NCBI RefSeq assembly: GCF_030373185.1
Contig: NZ_JAUCZH010000004.1
Location: forward strand, 62,001 to 126,000
DNA length: 64,000 nt
Direction: 5' to 3'
DNA from: Tabrizicola sp.
GTDB lineage: Bacteria; Pseudomonadota; Alphaproteobacteria; Rhodobacterales; Rhodobacteraceae
This document shows positions 27,972-37,771 of this stretch, one piece after another (the stretch's first letter is position 1; every line of letters begins with the position of its first letter). The position numbers were made by a program, and so were the translations under genes. Below the pieces are notes generated by a model. The model was not told the origin of the DNA, searched no databases, and saw nothing but the letters and a program-made list of their open reading frames with translations.

Positions 27972-28775
27972 TCAGCCTTGGCCCCAGACGTAGATGGCGG
28001 CGAACAGGAACAGCCAGACCACGTCAACGAAGTGCCAATACCAGGCAGCAGCCTCAAACCCGACGTGCTTTTCGGGGGTGAAATGCCCCTTCAGCGCGCG
28101 GATCAGGCAGACAGTCAGAAAGATCGTCCCGATGATGACGTGGAACCCGTGGAACCCCGTCGCCATGAAGAACGACGCGCCGTAGATGTTGCCGGCAAAA
28201 CCGAAGGCGGCGTGGCTGTATTCATAGGCCTGCATCCCGGTGAAGATCACGCCAAGCCCGATCGCCAGGATCAGGCCGTTGACCAGATCCTTGCGGTTGT
28301 TTTCATGCACCAGCGCATGGTGAGCCCAGGTTGCCGCGCAGCCCGACAAGAGCAGGATCAGCGTGTTGATCAGCGGCAGGTGCCAAGGGTCGAAGGTCTC
28401 GATCCCGGCGGGCGGCCAGACGCCATCAATCGCCGGGCTGTCCGGCCCCATCGGATACATGCGGTGCTTGAAGAAGGTCCAGAACCAGGCCGCGAAGAAC
28501 ATGACTTCCGACATGATGAACAGGATGAAGCCATAGCGCAGACCCAGCCGAACGACAGGAGTATGGTCGCCCTGCTGGCTTTCCTGCACGACTTCCGACC
28601 ACCACGCGAACATGACGTAAAGCACGCCTGCAAGGCCGATAAGCCCCAGCCATGGGCCGGATCCATGCATCCACAGGACCGACCCGAAAAGCATGACAAA
28701 GCCGGAAAGCGCACCCAGCAGCGGCCAGATCGACGGCGGCAGGACGTGGTAGTCGTGGTTCTTTGCGTGGGCCAT
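27972..28775 (-). CDS. ctaE: Cytochrome c oxidase subunit III
   Basis: Subunit III of the aa3 oxidase, an inner-membrane protein of seven helices. [31 protein letters not shown] is the typical N-terminus. [45 protein letters not shown] and the final [23 protein letters not shown] are strongly conserved. 267 aa, normal. It lies downstream of ctaG in the order ctaC-ctaB-small ORF-ctaG-ctaE-surf1. Subunit I (ctaD) is not in the window, as usual for this group. Confidence 0.97.
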   Translation of the reverse strand: MAHAKNHDYHVLPPSIWPLLGALSGFVMLFGSVLWMHGSGPWLGLIGLAGVLYVMFAWWSEVVQESQQGDHTPVVRLGLRYGFILFIMSEVMFFAAWFWTFFKHRMYPMGPDSPAIDGVWPPAGIETFDPWHLPLINTLILLLSGCAATWAHHALVHENNRKDLVNGLILAIGLGVIFTGMQAYEYSHAAFGFAGNIYGASFFMATGFHGFHVIIGTIFLTVCLIRALKGHFTPEKHVGFEAAAWYWHFVDVVWLFLFAAIYVWGQG

Positions 28776-28805
28776 GGCTGGCGGTTCCCTCGTTTTCTTT
28801 TTCGG

Positions 28806-29399
28806 TCAGTTCACCGCGCCAGCGTTGGGCGCGGTGGAAGTGGTCAATGCCGCCTGTTCGTCGGGCAGCGGTGTCAGGTGGAAAGTGTAGCTCAGCACGA
28901 TCTCATTCACAAAGCGGCCTTCACGGTCGTCCACCAATGCGGGGTCGACGTAGAAGCTGACCGGCATCTGCACGGTTTCGCCCGGTTGCAAGACCTGTTC
29001 GGTGAAACAAAAACACTCAATCTTGGTGAAGAAGCCGCCTGCCGAATAGGGGAAGACGTTGAAGCTGGCGGTTCCCGCAACAGGACGGTCGGTCGGGTTG
29101 TGCGCCTCATAGAAGGCAAGGCCGGTTTCACCGATGCGGATATCCATGGACGGGACCGCGGGCTTGAAGGTCCAGGGCATCCCCTGTTCCAGCGAGGCGT
29201 CAAAGCGCACCTTGATCGTCCGGTCCAGAATGACATCCGAGCCGGCATCCGCGACCGAGGTTGTGCCGCCAAATCCGGTCACCCGACAGAACCAGTCATA
29301 GAACGGCACGGCGGCGAAAGACAACGACGCCATCGCAACGACCAGCGACACAGTCTGCACAAGGGTCCGCTGCGGACCCTGAAGACGTGGAAAGATCAT
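28806..29399 (-). CDS. ctaG: Cytochrome c oxidase assembly protein CtaG (Cox11)
   Basis: Cox11/CtaG delivers copper to the CuB site of subunit I. One N-terminal helix ([33 protein letters not shown]) anchors a periplasmic immunoglobulin-like domain. The copper motif CFCF is present ([18 protein letters not shown]). 197 aa, normal. It overlaps the small upstream ORF by four bases (ATGA). The stop is followed 30 bases later by ctaE. Confidence 0.95.
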   Translation of the reverse strand: MIFPRLQGPQRTLVQTVSLVVAMASLSFAAVPFYDWFCRVTGFGGTTSVADAGSDVILDRTIKVRFDASLEQGMPWTFKPAVPSMDIRIGETGLAFYEAHNPTDRPVAGTASFNVFPYSAGGFFTKIECFCFTEQVLQPGETVQMPVSFYVDPALVDDREGRFVNEIVLSYTFHLTPLPDEQAALTTSTAPNAGAVN

Positions 29400-29590
29400 C
29401 CTCCCCCCCCTTTTGGCAGCGCCTGCGGCTGGATCACATGGTCATAACCCTGCATCGGATCGCCACGCTGCACCTTGACCACGGTCAAGGCAAAGACCAG
29501 CGCCACGAAGGCGGCCAGCGTCAAACCAAGGCCAAGGTTGCGGCTGAAGCGGCGCTTGTGAAGCTCATGCGTCGGACGGAGGGCCATCAC
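29396..29590 (-). CDS. Small single-helix protein of the cta operon
   Basis: 64 aa: a basic N-terminus ([11 protein letters not shown]), one transmembrane helix ([23 protein letters not shown]) and a short polar tail ending PKGGGG. The start is a GTG overlapping the ctaB stop (GTGA), or the ATG immediately after; it overlaps ctaG by ATGA. A small protein of this kind lies at the same place in Rhodobacter and Paracoccus cta operons. It may be an accessory factor for oxidase assembly; no function is established from sequence. Confidence 0.8.
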   Translation of the reverse strand: MMALRPTHELHKRRFSRNLGLGLTLAAFVALVFALTVVKVQRGDPMQGYDHVIQPQALPKGGGG

Positions 29591-30531
29591 CAGCCCCCCA
29601 GTCCGAACGGTTTCAGCGCCGCTTCCACAAGGAAGGCCGCGAAATGCAGGAACAGATACAGAAGCGAAAAGCGGAAGAAAGCCTTTTCAACGGCATAGCG
29701 ATCAGCCTCGGCCACCGCCTCATCGCGTTGCCAGATGCGCACGGCCCCAATGACGAACCAAAGGTTCAGAGCCACCGCAACCGCCAGAGTGAACATGCCA
29801 CCCACCTGCGTCAGCGCCGCACCAACCGCCACCGGCACCAAGAGGAGCGTATAGGCCAGCACATGCCGCCGCGTGGATTTGCGGCCATGCGTCACGGTCA
29901 GCATCGGAACCCCGGCGGTGTGGTAATCGGCCTTCATGAACAGAGCCAGCGCCCAGAAATGCGGCGGCGTCCACATGAAGATAAGCGCGAACATCAGCGC
30001 CGCCTCGACGGAAACGCTGCCCGTCGCGGCAACCCAGCCGATCATCGGCGGAAACGCCCCGGCAGCGCCACCGATCACGATGTTCTGCGGGGTCGAGCGT
30101 TTCAGCCACATCGAATAGACGACGGCGTAAAAGAAGATGGTGAAGGCCAGCAGCGCTGCCGCCACCAGATTGGTTGCCAAGGCCAGCATCACCACGCTGA
30201 TGCCCGAAAGCGCCAGACCCACGGCCAGGGCCTCACCGGCCTGCACCTTGCCGGCAGGCACCGGGCGGCGCGCGGTGCGGGCCATGACCGCATCAATATC
30301 AGCGTCCCACCACATGTTCAGTGCGCCCGATGCCCCCGCCCCCAGCGCGATGAACAAGATGGCGGCAAACGCCTCCACCGGGTGCAGCGACACGGGCGCG
30401 ACCAGAAGGCCCACCAGCGCGGTAAACACGACCAGCGACATCACGCGCGGCTTCAAAAGCTGCACATAATCGCCGAACCCAGCCTCATGCGGGTCGGTGG
30501 TCGTGGTCTGGTAGGCGCCGATATCGCTCAT
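29587..30531 (-). CDS. ctaB: Protoheme IX farnesyltransferase (heme O synthase)
   Basis: CtaB/Cox10 farnesylates heme B to heme O, the precursor of heme A, in the inner membrane. The prenyltransferase motif [23 protein letters not shown] is present. The second aspartate-rich site lies near [19 protein letters not shown] (here [11 protein letters not shown]). About nine hydrophobic helices, 314 aa. It precedes and overlaps the small ORF. It lies downstream of ctaC with about 110 bases between. Confidence 0.96.
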   Translation of the reverse strand: MSDIGAYQTTTTDPHEAGFGDYVQLLKPRVMSLVVFTALVGLLVAPVSLHPVEAFAAILFIALGAGASGALNMWWDADIDAVMARTARRPVPAGKVQAGEALAVGLALSGISVVMLALATNLVAAALLAFTIFFYAVVYSMWLKRSTPQNIVIGGAAGAFPPMIGWVAATGSVSVEAALMFALIFMWTPPHFWALALFMKADYHTAGVPMLTVTHGRKSTRRHVLAYTLLLVPVAVGAALTQVGGMFTLAVAVALNLWFVIGAVRIWQRDEAVAEADRYAVEKAFFRFSLLYLFLHFAAFLVEAALKPFGLGGW

Positions 30532-30641
30532 TCAGTCCTGCTTCGATCCGACCTGCCTGAACAGGCCTTGGCGTAAAGTGGGGGGCCTGCCGCAGCAAGC
30601 CCCGTCAAAGTTTCAGCCCAAGAACGCTTGCGCGTCGCGGG

Positions 30642-31553
30642 TCAGTCGTTGGATGCGACCTGAACCGGGGTTTCGGCAACAGCATGCGACAGTTCGACAT
30701 CACCGGCCTTGGCCTTTTCCAGCCATTCCGCATAGGCGGCTTCTGACACCACCTTCACGGTGATCGGCATGTAGGCATGCATCTGACCGCAAAGTTCCGA
30801 ACACTGGCCGAAGTAGATGCCTTCCTTTTCCGCCTTGAACCACAGCGCGGCCAGACGACCCGGCACAGCGTCCTGCATCACGCCGAAGGCGGGGATCTTC
30901 CACGAATGGATCACGTCAGCCGCCGTCACCTGAATGACGATGTCCTTGCCAACCGGCACGACAACCGCAGTATCCGTCGCCAAGAGGAACTGGTCGCGCG
31001 AATAGCCGGCGGCGGCAAGATCAGCTTCCACTTCCGGGGTCAGCATGTTGTTGCCACCCAGCGCGGGCGAGCCGATCATGTAGCTGTCAAAGGCCACGTC
31101 TTCATCGACATATTCATAGCCCCAGTACCACTGATAGCCGGTGGCCTTGATCGTGACGTCACCCACAGGGATTTCCTGATCCTTGAACAACACGGGAAGC
31201 GAGAAAGCCCCGATGAAGACAAGGATCACGATCGGGATCACCGTCCACGCCACTTCCAGCGGCGAGTTGTGGGTGAACCGGGCCGGCGTCGGGTTCGACT
31301 TGGAATTGTAGCGGATCATCACATAGATCAGCAGGGCGGTCACAAACACCACGATCACGGTGATGATATAAAGGATCATCGTGTCCAACCAGACCAGGTC
31401 GCGCGCGCCTTCGGTGCCAGAGGGCTGGAACCCCATGGCGCCATCGACTGGCTGTCCAATGATTTCAAGGGCTTGTTGGGCAAGAGCCGATCCAGCCAGA
31501 AGGCTTGCAGAGCAGGCCGCGGCAATCCCGGTCATCAAGGTCGAAAGGCGCAT
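30642..31553 (-). CDS. ctaC: Cytochrome c oxidase subunit II
   Basis: Subunit II of aa3 oxidase, which receives electrons from cytochrome c through the CuA centre. The precursor starts MRLSTLMTGIAAACSASLLAGSALAQ with a signal peptide; two transmembrane helices follow (TMILYIITVIVVFVTALLIYVMI; LEVAWTVIPIVILVFIGAF). GYQWYWGYEY is the electron-entry aromatic patch. CSELCGQMHAYM contains all CuA ligands. 303 aa from the ATG at 31553; the track's extra 30 residues are upstream leader. It is the first gene of the cta block. Confidence 0.97.
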   Translation of the reverse strand: MRLSTLMTGIAAACSASLLAGSALAQQALEIIGQPVDGAMGFQPSGTEGARDLVWLDTMILYIITVIVVFVTALLIYVMIRYNSKSNPTPARFTHNSPLEVAWTVIPIVILVFIGAFSLPVLFKDQEIPVGDVTIKATGYQWYWGYEYVDEDVAFDSYMIGSPALGGNNMLTPEVEADLAAAGYSRDQFLLATDTAVVVPVGKDIVIQVTAADVIHSWKIPAFGVMQDAVPGRLAALWFKAEKEGIYFGQCSELCGQMHAYMPITVKVVSEAAYAEWLEKAKAGDVELSHAVAETPVQVASND

Positions 31554-31754
31554 GTCTTTATCCCGTTCGCGTTGCGGCCTGACGCCGCTTTTTCCCGAGC
31601 CTGCCGTCAAGGGCAGAATCCCGTTGTTTACGCGGCTGTTCAAACCATATTAGCCGGGCCGCGACAAGCAAAACCGTTGCGACATAGCAGCACTCCATGG
31701 GCTTGCCCGGCGCGCAGGTACCTTGGGCAATGAACTGCGAAAGGCGCTCTGCAC

Positions 31755-32591
31755 ATGGCCTTTGTGAAGCTGACCCTTGTGACGTTCGGCCTTCTCTATG
31801 CGACGGCGCTGTCGGGGCTATTCCTCTTTCAGCGCGAGTTGCAGTATTTTCCTGCCCGCCGCGACCCCGCCCCCGAAACGCTGGGTCTCCGCGGGGTCGA
31901 TCGGGTCATGCTGGCTACCCCAGATGGCGAAAGACTGGTCCTGTGGCACAGCCCGGCCCCGCCGGGGCGGCCGACGATCCTGTTTCTGCACGGCAATGCC
32001 GGGGCAATGGCGGACCGGGCTGACCGGCTGGCCTACTACCAATCACGCGGGCTTGGCGCGGCCTTCCTGTCATGGCGCGGCTATGGTGGCAGCAGCGGCA
32101 AGCCTTCGGAATCCGGCCTGCTTACCGATGCCCAGACCGCCTATGTGCATCTTCGCGCAAACGGGATCGGCGCGGGGCGTATCGTTCTGGTGGGCGAATC
32201 GCTTGGCACCGGCGTGGCCGTGCAGACCGCGGCACAAAACCCGGTTGGGGCGGTGGTGCTGGAGGCCCCCTTTACCTCGGCCGTCGATATTGCCCGCAAG
32301 GCCTATCCCTGGGTTCCCGTGAACCTGCTGATGAGGGACAAGTTCCACTCCTCCAGCCATATTGCCCGTATCGGCGCGCCGCTTCTGATCTTGCATGGAG
32401 AACGCGATGCGGTGATCCCCTTCGGCTTTGGCAAGGCGCTTTTTGCGGCGGCGAAAGACCCCAAGACCTTCCTGTCGCTTGGCCCTGTCGGGCATGAGGC
32501 GCTTTTTGACCCGGCCACCTGGGCCAAAGGGGTCGATTTCATCGACCAGACGATTGGGCGCAACGCCCCGGCCCCGGAACCAACGCCTTGA
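31755..32591 (+). CDS. Alpha/beta hydrolase, membrane-anchored
   Basis: 278-aa serine hydrolase of the Bem46/ABHD13-like group. An N-terminal helix (FVKLTLVTFGLLYATALSGLFLF) anchors it in the membrane. FLHGNAGAMADR provides the oxyanion region, VGESLGTGVAVQ the nucleophile elbow (Ser), GERDAVIPF the aspartate and GPVGHEALFD the histidine, so the triad is complete. It is divergent from ctaC and 54 bases upstream of tldD. Substrate unknown. Confidence 0.87.
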   Translation: MAFVKLTLVTFGLLYATALSGLFLFQRELQYFPARRDPAPETLGLRGVDRVMLATPDGERLVLWHSPAPPGRPTILFLHGNAGAMADRADRLAYYQSRGLGAAFLSWRGYGGSSGKPSESGLLTDAQTAYVHLRANGIGAGRIVLVGESLGTGVAVQTAAQNPVGAVVLEAPFTSAVDIARKAYPWVPVNLLMRDKFHSSSHIARIGAPLLILHGERDAVIPFGFGKALFAAAKDPKTFLSLGPVGHEALFDPATWAKGVDFIDQTIGRNAPAPEPTP

Positions 32592-32645
32592 CCCCGGCCC
32601 GCGCGCGGCCCATCTCTGCATCCTGTTCCCCCGCATGAGGCCAAG

Positions 32646-34067
32646 ATGACCGAAGCCCCCTTCCGCCCGTTCGAGACCCATCTGGACGAAGCCGCCGCCC
32701 TTGCCACCTTGCGTGCGGCCACCGATGGGGCCGACGATGGCGAGCTGTTCCTTGAACGCCGCCGGGCCGAGGCGATCGTGCTGGATGATGGCCGGATCCG
32801 GCAGGCCACCTATGACGCCAGCCAAGGCTTCGGGCTGCGGGCGGTTCGCGGTGAAGTTGCAGGCTATGCCCATTCGACCGAGATCACCGAAACCGCACTG
32901 CGCCGAGCGTCGGAAACCGCGCGCCTTGCCGTGGGCTCCGGTGGCGGCACACTGGCTGACAGCCCGCGCGGCACCAACACCCGGCTTTACCGCCCCGATG
33001 ATCCGATGTCAGACGCGACCTTCCCGGTGAAGATCGAGCTTTTGCGCGAAATCGACGCCCACGCCCGCGCGCTTGATCCCCGCGTGGTGCAGGTCTCCGC
33101 CACCCTCTCCGCCTCGATTCAAGAAGTTGAAATCCTCCGCCCCGATGGCCTGCGCCTTGCCGATATCCGCCCGATGGCACGGCTGAACGTTTCCGTCATG
33201 ATCGAGGAAGGCGGACGGCGCGAACAGGGCGGCACCGGCAAGGGCGGGCGCTACGGCCTTGCGCAGCTGATGGACGCAGACACCTGGAAACCGATGCTCG
33301 CCGAAGCCCTTCGCATCGCCCAAGTCAACCTTGGTGCCGAGGAAGCCCCGGCCGGGGTGATGGACGTCGTCCTTGGCCCCGGCTGGCCTGGCATCCTCTT
33401 GCACGAAGCCATCGGTCACGGGCTGGAAGGCGACTTCAACCGCAAGGAAACCTCTGCATTTGCTGGGCTGATGGGGAAACAGATCGCATCGAAAGGCGTG
33501 ACTGTGCTTGATGACGGCACAATACCTGACCGGCGCGGCAGCATCTCGATCGATGATGAGGGCACGCCCTCGGGCAAGAACGTCCTGATTGAGGACGGCG
33601 TCCTTGTCGGCTACATGCAGGACCGCCAGAACGCCCGCCTGATGGGCGTGGCCCCCACCGGCAACGGCCGGCGCGAAAGCTTTGCCCATATCCCGATGCC
33701 CCGGATGACCAACACCTACATGCTGGCCGGGAACGATGATCCTGCCGGGATCGTCGGCAGCCTGAAGGATGGCATTTACGCCGTGGGCTTTGGGGGCGGG
33801 CAGGTGGACATCACCTCTGGCAAGTTCGTGTTCTCCTGCACCGAGGCCTACCGGGTGAAGAACGGCGTGATTGGTGCTGCCGTGAAGGGGGCAACCCTGA
33901 TCGGCGATGGCGCAACAGCGCTGAAACAGATACGCGCCATCGGCAATGACCTGCAACTTGATCCCGGCATCGGCAATTGCGGCAAGGCCGGGCAATGGGT
34001 GCCGGTGGGCGTTGGCCAGCCGACATTGCTGATCGGCGGCCTTACTGTCGGGGGCGCCGCCGCCTGA
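32646..34067 (+). CDS. tldD: Metalloprotease TldD
   Basis: TldD works with TldE/PmbA as a metallopeptidase that degrades unfolded or modified peptides (microcin B17 maturation, CcdA turnover in E. coli). The zinc motif HEAIGH lies within GILLHEAIGHGLEGDFNRKETSAFAGLMG. MTNTYMLAGNDDP and GGQVDITSGKFVFSCTEAYRVKNG are conserved C-terminal segments. 473 aa, normal. No TldE gene is adjacent. It converges on tex across a symmetric hairpin. Confidence 0.95.
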   Translation: MTEAPFRPFETHLDEAAALATLRAATDGADDGELFLERRRAEAIVLDDGRIRQATYDASQGFGLRAVRGEVAGYAHSTEITETALRRASETARLAVGSGGGTLADSPRGTNTRLYRPDDPMSDATFPVKIELLREIDAHARALDPRVVQVSATLSASIQEVEILRPDGLRLADIRPMARLNVSVMIEEGGRREQGGTGKGGRYGLAQLMDADTWKPMLAEALRIAQVNLGAEEAPAGVMDVVLGPGWPGILLHEAIGHGLEGDFNRKETSAFAGLMGKQIASKGVTVLDDGTIPDRRGSISIDDEGTPSGKNVLIEDGVLVGYMQDRQNARLMGVAPTGNGRRESFAHIPMPRMTNTYMLAGNDDPAGIVGSLKDGIYAVGFGGGQVDITSGKFVFSCTEAYRVKNGVIGAAVKGATLIGDGATALKQIRAIGNDLQLDPGIGNCGKAGQWVPVGVGQPTLLIGGLTVGGAAA

Positions 34068-34100
34068 CCGGGGCGCCACGCCGATTCCTTCAAAGAGATC

Positions 34101-34128
34101 GGACCGGAATCTTCGAAAATTCCGGTCC
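34101..34128. terminator. Bidirectional terminator between tldD and tex
   Basis: GGACCGGAAT and ATTCCGGTCC form a perfect 10-bp stem with an 8-base loop in the 66-base gap between converging genes. The A/T pairs at the top of the stem and the position suit a shared terminator, although no long T run follows. Confidence 0.7.
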
Positions 34129-34133
34129 CGCGT

Positions 34134-36455
34134 CTATCGCCCGAACTTGCCCTTCAGGGCATCTGCAAAGGCATTTCCGCCGCCTTGAGCCCCCGCCTGC
34201 ACTTGCGCCCCCGCCTGCATCGGCCCGCGCACCGGTTTCACCGGGGCCGGCCCGCGTTCGCGCACCGCCTCGCGCGCCCCGGCGCTGCCGGATTTCATCG
34301 TCAGTCCGATACGCTTTCTTGCCACGTCCACCTCGACCACCCGCACCTTGACCACATCGCCTGCCTTGACCACGGCATGGGGGTCTTTCACGAAACTGTC
34401 GGACAACTGGCTGACATGGACCAACCCGTCCTGATGCACGCCCACATCGACGAAGGCCCCAAAGGCCGCGACATTGGTCACCGTGCCCTCCAGCAGCATC
34501 CCCGGCTTCAGGTCCTTGATGTCGTCCACCCCGTCGGCAAACGTCGCCGTGCGGAACGAGGGCCGCGGGTCGCGTCCCGGCTTTTCCAGTTCCGCGAAGA
34601 TGTCCTTCACTGTCGGCAACCCGAACCGCTCATCGACAAAATCCCGCGGCTCTACCGCTTTCAGCACACCCGGTTCGGCCATCACCGACCGCAGATCGCG
34701 CCCGCAGGCCGCCACGATCCGCCGCGCCAGATCATAGGCCTCAGGGTGGACGGAGGAGGCGTCCAGCGGTTCTTTCCCCCCGCTGATCCGCAGGAAGCCC
34801 GCCGCCTGTTCAAAGGCCTTCGGCCCCAGCCGCGCCACCTTCAAAAGCTCGCGCCGCGTGGAGAACGGGCCATTGGCATCGCGGTGCGCCACAATCGCAT
34901 CGGCCAGCCCCGGCCCGACGCCAGAGACCCGCGCGAGCAAAGGAGCGCTGGCGGTGTTCAGATCCACCCCCACCGCGTTCACCGCGTCTTCCACCACCGC
35001 CTCAAGGCTGCGCCCAAGACGGTGCTGGTCCACGTCATGCTGATATTGGCCAACCCCGATCGCCTTCGGTTCGATCTTCACCAGTTCGGCCAACGGGTCT
35101 TGCAGTCGCCGGGCAATCGACACCGCCCCGCGCAAGGACACGTCCAGCCCCGGAAACTCTTTCGCCGCCAGTTCGCTGGCCGAATAGACCGACGCCCCTG
35201 CTTCGGACACGATCACTTTCACCGGCTTTTCCCCTGGCAATACCGCCAGAATGTCGGCCACCATCTTTTCCGTCTCGCGGCTGGCGGTGCCGTTACCGAT
35301 CGAGATCAGCTTGACCCCATGCTTGCCGATCAGCCTGGCCAAGGTCACCTGAGCGCCGCGCAGATCGTTCTTCGGCTGGAACGGATAGACCGTGTCCGTC
35401 TCCAGCACCTTACCCGTGCCGTCCACCACCGCGACCTTGACGCCGGTGCGGATGCCGGGATCAAGACCCATCGTCGCCTTGCCACCCGCAGGGGCCGCAA
35501 GCAGCAAGTCCTTCAGGTTCCGTGCAAAGACGCGGATTGCCTCGGCTTCGGCGGCTTCGCGCAGTTCAGCCATCAGGTCCAGCGTCAGACTGGTCCGCAG
35601 CTTCACGCGCCAGGCCCATGCCGCCGCCTCGCGCAGCCATCGGTCACCCGCGCCCTGCCCCGCACCCTGCCCTGTGGCCGCAAGCGCCGCACCGCAAGCC
35701 CGCTCCGCCGGGCTTTCGCCGCGCGCCGCGTCCGGGTCCACCATCAGATCAAGCTGCAGGAACCCTTCGTTGCGGCCACGAAACATTGCCAGCGCCCTGT
35801 GACTTGGCACGCTCGACCACGGTTCGGAATGGGCGAAGTAATCGGAAAACTTGGCGCCTTCGCTGGCTTTGCCATCCACCATGGTCGAGGTCAGCCGCGC
35901 TACCTGCTTCATGTGCGACCGCAACCGGCCCAGAAGGGCCGCATCCTCGGCAAGCCCCTCGGCCACGATATCGCGCGCGCCCTCAAGTGCAGTTTTGGTG
36001 TCAGGCACGGCCTCGGTCACATATCCCGCCGCCAGCGCCACCGGATCGGCCGACCGATCCGCCAAAATGGCATCGACCAGCCCCTGCAAGCCGTTTTCCC
36101 GCGCAATCATCGCCTTGGTCCGGCGCTTGGGCTTGTAGGGCAGATAGATGTCTTCAAGTTCTGCCTTGGTCACCGCCCCGGCAATGGCCTTTTCCAGCCC
36201 CTCGGTCATCTTGCCCTGCTCACGGATCGACCCGGCAATCGCTGCCCTGCGCGCCTCAAGCTCACGCAGATAGCCCAGCCGTTCCGCCAGATTGCGAAGC
36301 TGGGTGTCATCCAGCCCCCCGGTCACCTCCTTGCGGTAACGCGCGATGAAGGGGACGGTGGCACCTTCGTCCAGCAGCGTGATCGCAGCGGTTACCTGAG
36401 CGGGGGTGGCAGCAATCTCGGTGGCGATGGTGCGGGGGATCAGGGCAAGGCTCAT
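34134..36455 (-). CDS. tex: RNA-binding transcription accessory protein Tex
   Basis: Tex is a conserved nucleic-acid-binding protein tied to transcription. Domains in order: N-terminal Tex region ([25 protein letters not shown]), a YqgF/RNase H-like domain ([32 protein letters not shown]), a helix-hairpin-helix ([25 protein letters not shown]) and a C-terminal S1 domain ([35 protein letters not shown]). A Gln/Gly-rich insert ([10 protein letters not shown]) interrupts the N-terminal half, and the tail is low-complexity and basic. 773 aa from [14 protein letters not shown], the standard start. Confidence 0.95.
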   Translation of the reverse strand: MSLALIPRTIATEIAATPAQVTAAITLLDEGATVPFIARYRKEVTGGLDDTQLRNLAERLGYLRELEARRAAIAGSIREQGKMTEGLEKAIAGAVTKAELEDIYLPYKPKRRTKAMIARENGLQGLVDAILADRSADPVALAAGYVTEAVPDTKTALEGARDIVAEGLAEDAALLGRLRSHMKQVARLTSTMVDGKASEGAKFSDYFAHSEPWSSVPSHRALAMFRGRNEGFLQLDLMVDPDAARGESPAERACGAALAATGQGAGQGAGDRWLREAAAWAWRVKLRTSLTLDLMAELREAAEAEAIRVFARNLKDLLLAAPAGGKATMGLDPGIRTGVKVAVVDGTGKVLETDTVYPFQPKNDLRGAQVTLARLIGKHGVKLISIGNGTASRETEKMVADILAVLPGEKPVKVIVSEAGASVYSASELAAKEFPGLDVSLRGAVSIARRLQDPLAELVKIEPKAIGVGQYQHDVDQHRLGRSLEAVVEDAVNAVGVDLNTASAPLLARVSGVGPGLADAIVAHRDANGPFSTRRELLKVARLGPKAFEQAAGFLRISGGKEPLDASSVHPEAYDLARRIVAACGRDLRSVMAEPGVLKAVEPRDFVDERFGLPTVKDIFAELEKPGRDPRPSFRTATFADGVDDIKDLKPGMLLEGTVTNVAAFGAFVDVGVHQDGLVHVSQLSDSFVKDPHAVVKAGDVVKVRVVEVDVARKRIGLTMKSGSAGAREAVRERGPAPVKPVRGPMQAGAQVQAGAQGGGNAFADALKGKFGR

Positions 36456-36607
36456 GCGAATCCTCAAAGGCAGGGGTGGCCACCTTAACCGCGCGCATCC
36501 GGGGGGTGAAGACCGCCTGCCCGCCGAAAGGCCCGGGGGCCGGGATCGCGGCAATGCTTGCCCCGCTTGCGCAAAGCAAGGACAGGCCGGTCAGGAATAA
36601 GGAAGGA

Positions 36608-36684
36608 TGGTACAGCCTCCCCGGCTCGAACGGGGGACCCCCAGATCCACAATCTGGTGCTCTAACCAACTGAGCTAAGGCTGC
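36608..36684 (-). tRNA. tRNA-His (anticodon GTG), lacking G-1
   Basis: The minus strand folds into a full cloverleaf: acceptor GCAGCCT/AGGCTGT, D stem GCTC/GAGC, anticodon stem CCAGA/TCTGG with loop TTGTGGA (anticodon GTG), T stem CCCCG/CGGGG with loop TTCGAGC, then A73 and an encoded CCA. Positions 8-9 are TA, which fixes G1 and leaves a T, not G, at -1. The first pair is G1-U72. This matches the alphaproteobacterial group that lost the otherwise universal G-1. Confidence 0.95.
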
Positions 36685-36812
36685 ACTTGGGGGGCGATTT
36701 AGCCCCGCTCCCCCGGGATTGCAAGGGTCTTTGCCACCTGGCCTGCGATTGCTTCTTGCGCGCCGGGGCGCATGCCGCTACCCGCCTGCCATCCAGCCAG
36801 CCGGAGGCCACC

Positions 36813-37022
36813 ATGGGCATCGACAAGGAAAGCAATATCGCCGCCAACATTCAGATCGGCCCGACCGATCAGGGCATGGTGCGCATCTATATCGAAGCAG
36901 AGGGCGGAATCGAACTGCCACTGGATTTCGACCCTGAAGAGGCCGACGAAATCGCCGAAGAGCTGCGCGCGGCGGCCGAAGCAGCCCGCGCCATGGGAGC
37001 GGCCCCGAAGAAACGGCGCTGA
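36813..37022 (+). CDS. Small acidic conserved protein (DUF6324-like)
   Basis: 69 aa from MGIDKESNIAANIQIGPTDQ. It is predicted to be a short beta strand pair (GMVRIYIEAEGGIELPLDF) followed by an acidic helix (DPEEADEIAEELRAAAEAARAMG) and a basic tail (PKKRR). A GGAGG site precedes the ATG. I recall similar proteins in Rhodobacteraceae under DUF6324, but this naming is not certain. Soluble; no function can be assigned. It is a lone gene between tRNA-His and mmcB. Confidence 0.72.
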   Translation: MGIDKESNIAANIQIGPTDQGMVRIYIEAEGGIELPLDFDPEEADEIAEELRAAAEAARAMGAAPKKRR

Positions 37023-37070
37023 GATCGCGCCGCATCCGCGCGGATTTCGATCAGTCCCGGAGATGGCCGG

Positions 37071-37532
37071 TCACGGCGCCCCGGGATCACGCAGGGCCTG
37101 CAACCGCCCTGCGGCGGCGCGCGCGAAACTGCGCAAGACCACCTTGCGCCGCGCGGCCGACAGTGCCGCCTCAGGCGCCATCCGCACCACTTCGGCATCA
37201 TAGGCATCGGCAAGGATCAGCCCGGTCCCTTCGGGCAAAAGCCCTACCGGGAAATCGGCATCGACAGCCCAGAAGAACCGGTCGCACCAATCCAGATAGC
37301 CCTGCCACTTGCGGTCCGCCCGGTAATCGGCCCGGCCGGATTTGCATTCCACCACCCAGACCTCGCCCTTGGGGCCAAGCGCCATGACGTCCACACGCAA
37401 ACCCGGGGCGGGAATGAATTCCTCGACACAGACGAAATCCAGCGCCCGAAGGCCACGGCAGACCCCACGGCCAAGCCGTTGCCCCGGCAGGGCGGGCATG
37501 AGATCACTTGCGGTCTTGACCGGGTTGTCCAT
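37071..37532 (-). CDS. mmcB: MmcB-family DNA repair protein
   Basis: MmcB-type proteins are small nuclease-fold factors of the alphaproteobacterial DNA damage response. LRALDFVCVEEFIPAPGLRVDVMALGPKGEVWVVECKSGRADYRADRKWQGYLDWCDRFFWAV shows a PD-(D/E)xK pattern (RVDVMAL ... ECKSG). 153 aa from the ATG at 37532; the track start is a TTG lying in the SOS box, hence unlikely. A perfect LexA-type GTTC-N7-GTTC box ends 11 bases upstream of this ATG. No ribosome site is obvious, so the message may be nearly leaderless. Confidence 0.85.
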   Translation of the reverse strand: MDNPVKTASDLMPALPGQRLGRGVCRGLRALDFVCVEEFIPAPGLRVDVMALGPKGEVWVVECKSGRADYRADRKWQGYLDWCDRFFWAVDADFPVGLLPEGTGLILADAYDAEVVRMAPEAALSAARRKVVLRSFARAAAGRLQALRDPGAP

Positions 37533-37543
37533 AGGAGAATCAT

Positions 37544-37558
37544 GAACCAAAGGTGAAC
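37544..37558 (-). promoter_or_regulatory. SOS (LexA) box upstream of mmcB
   Basis: On the minus strand the sequence is GTTCACCTTTGGTTC, an exact match to the alphaproteobacterial LexA site GTTC-N7-GTTC. It lies immediately upstream of the mmcB start. mmcB is damage-induced in Caulobacter, so gene identity and operator agree. Confidence 0.8.
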
Positions 37559-37771
37559 ATCTGTCCAGACTTGCGCCAGCCCCGCCAAGCGCCTATCTGT
37601 TGTTGTGGCGGGTTCTGCTCCTCACGTGCGAGGCCTTTTTTCCAGTGGCCGATAAGCAAACGCACGGGGGCTGGCTCTGACAGGATCCTGGTCCTGTTAC
37701 CTGGTTCCCACCTGAGACCTCTGGCTCTCGGGAAAATCCCGGCACTCCACGGCTGCTGCGGGCCCGCCACC

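Noticed and set aside
32646-34067. tldD as part of a modified-peptide (microcin-like) cluster
   Set aside because: No precursor peptide, cyclodehydratase or transporter lies nearby; tldD is a housekeeping gene in this group.
34185-36488. 767-aa plus-strand ORF opposite tex
   Set aside because: Fully antisense to Tex, whose domains are all recognisable; no signal of its own.
37551-37771. A second tRNA or small RNA in the gap before mmcB
   Set aside because: Short dyads such as CCTC/GAGG followed by T residues exist, but no cloverleaf or conserved fold could be drawn.
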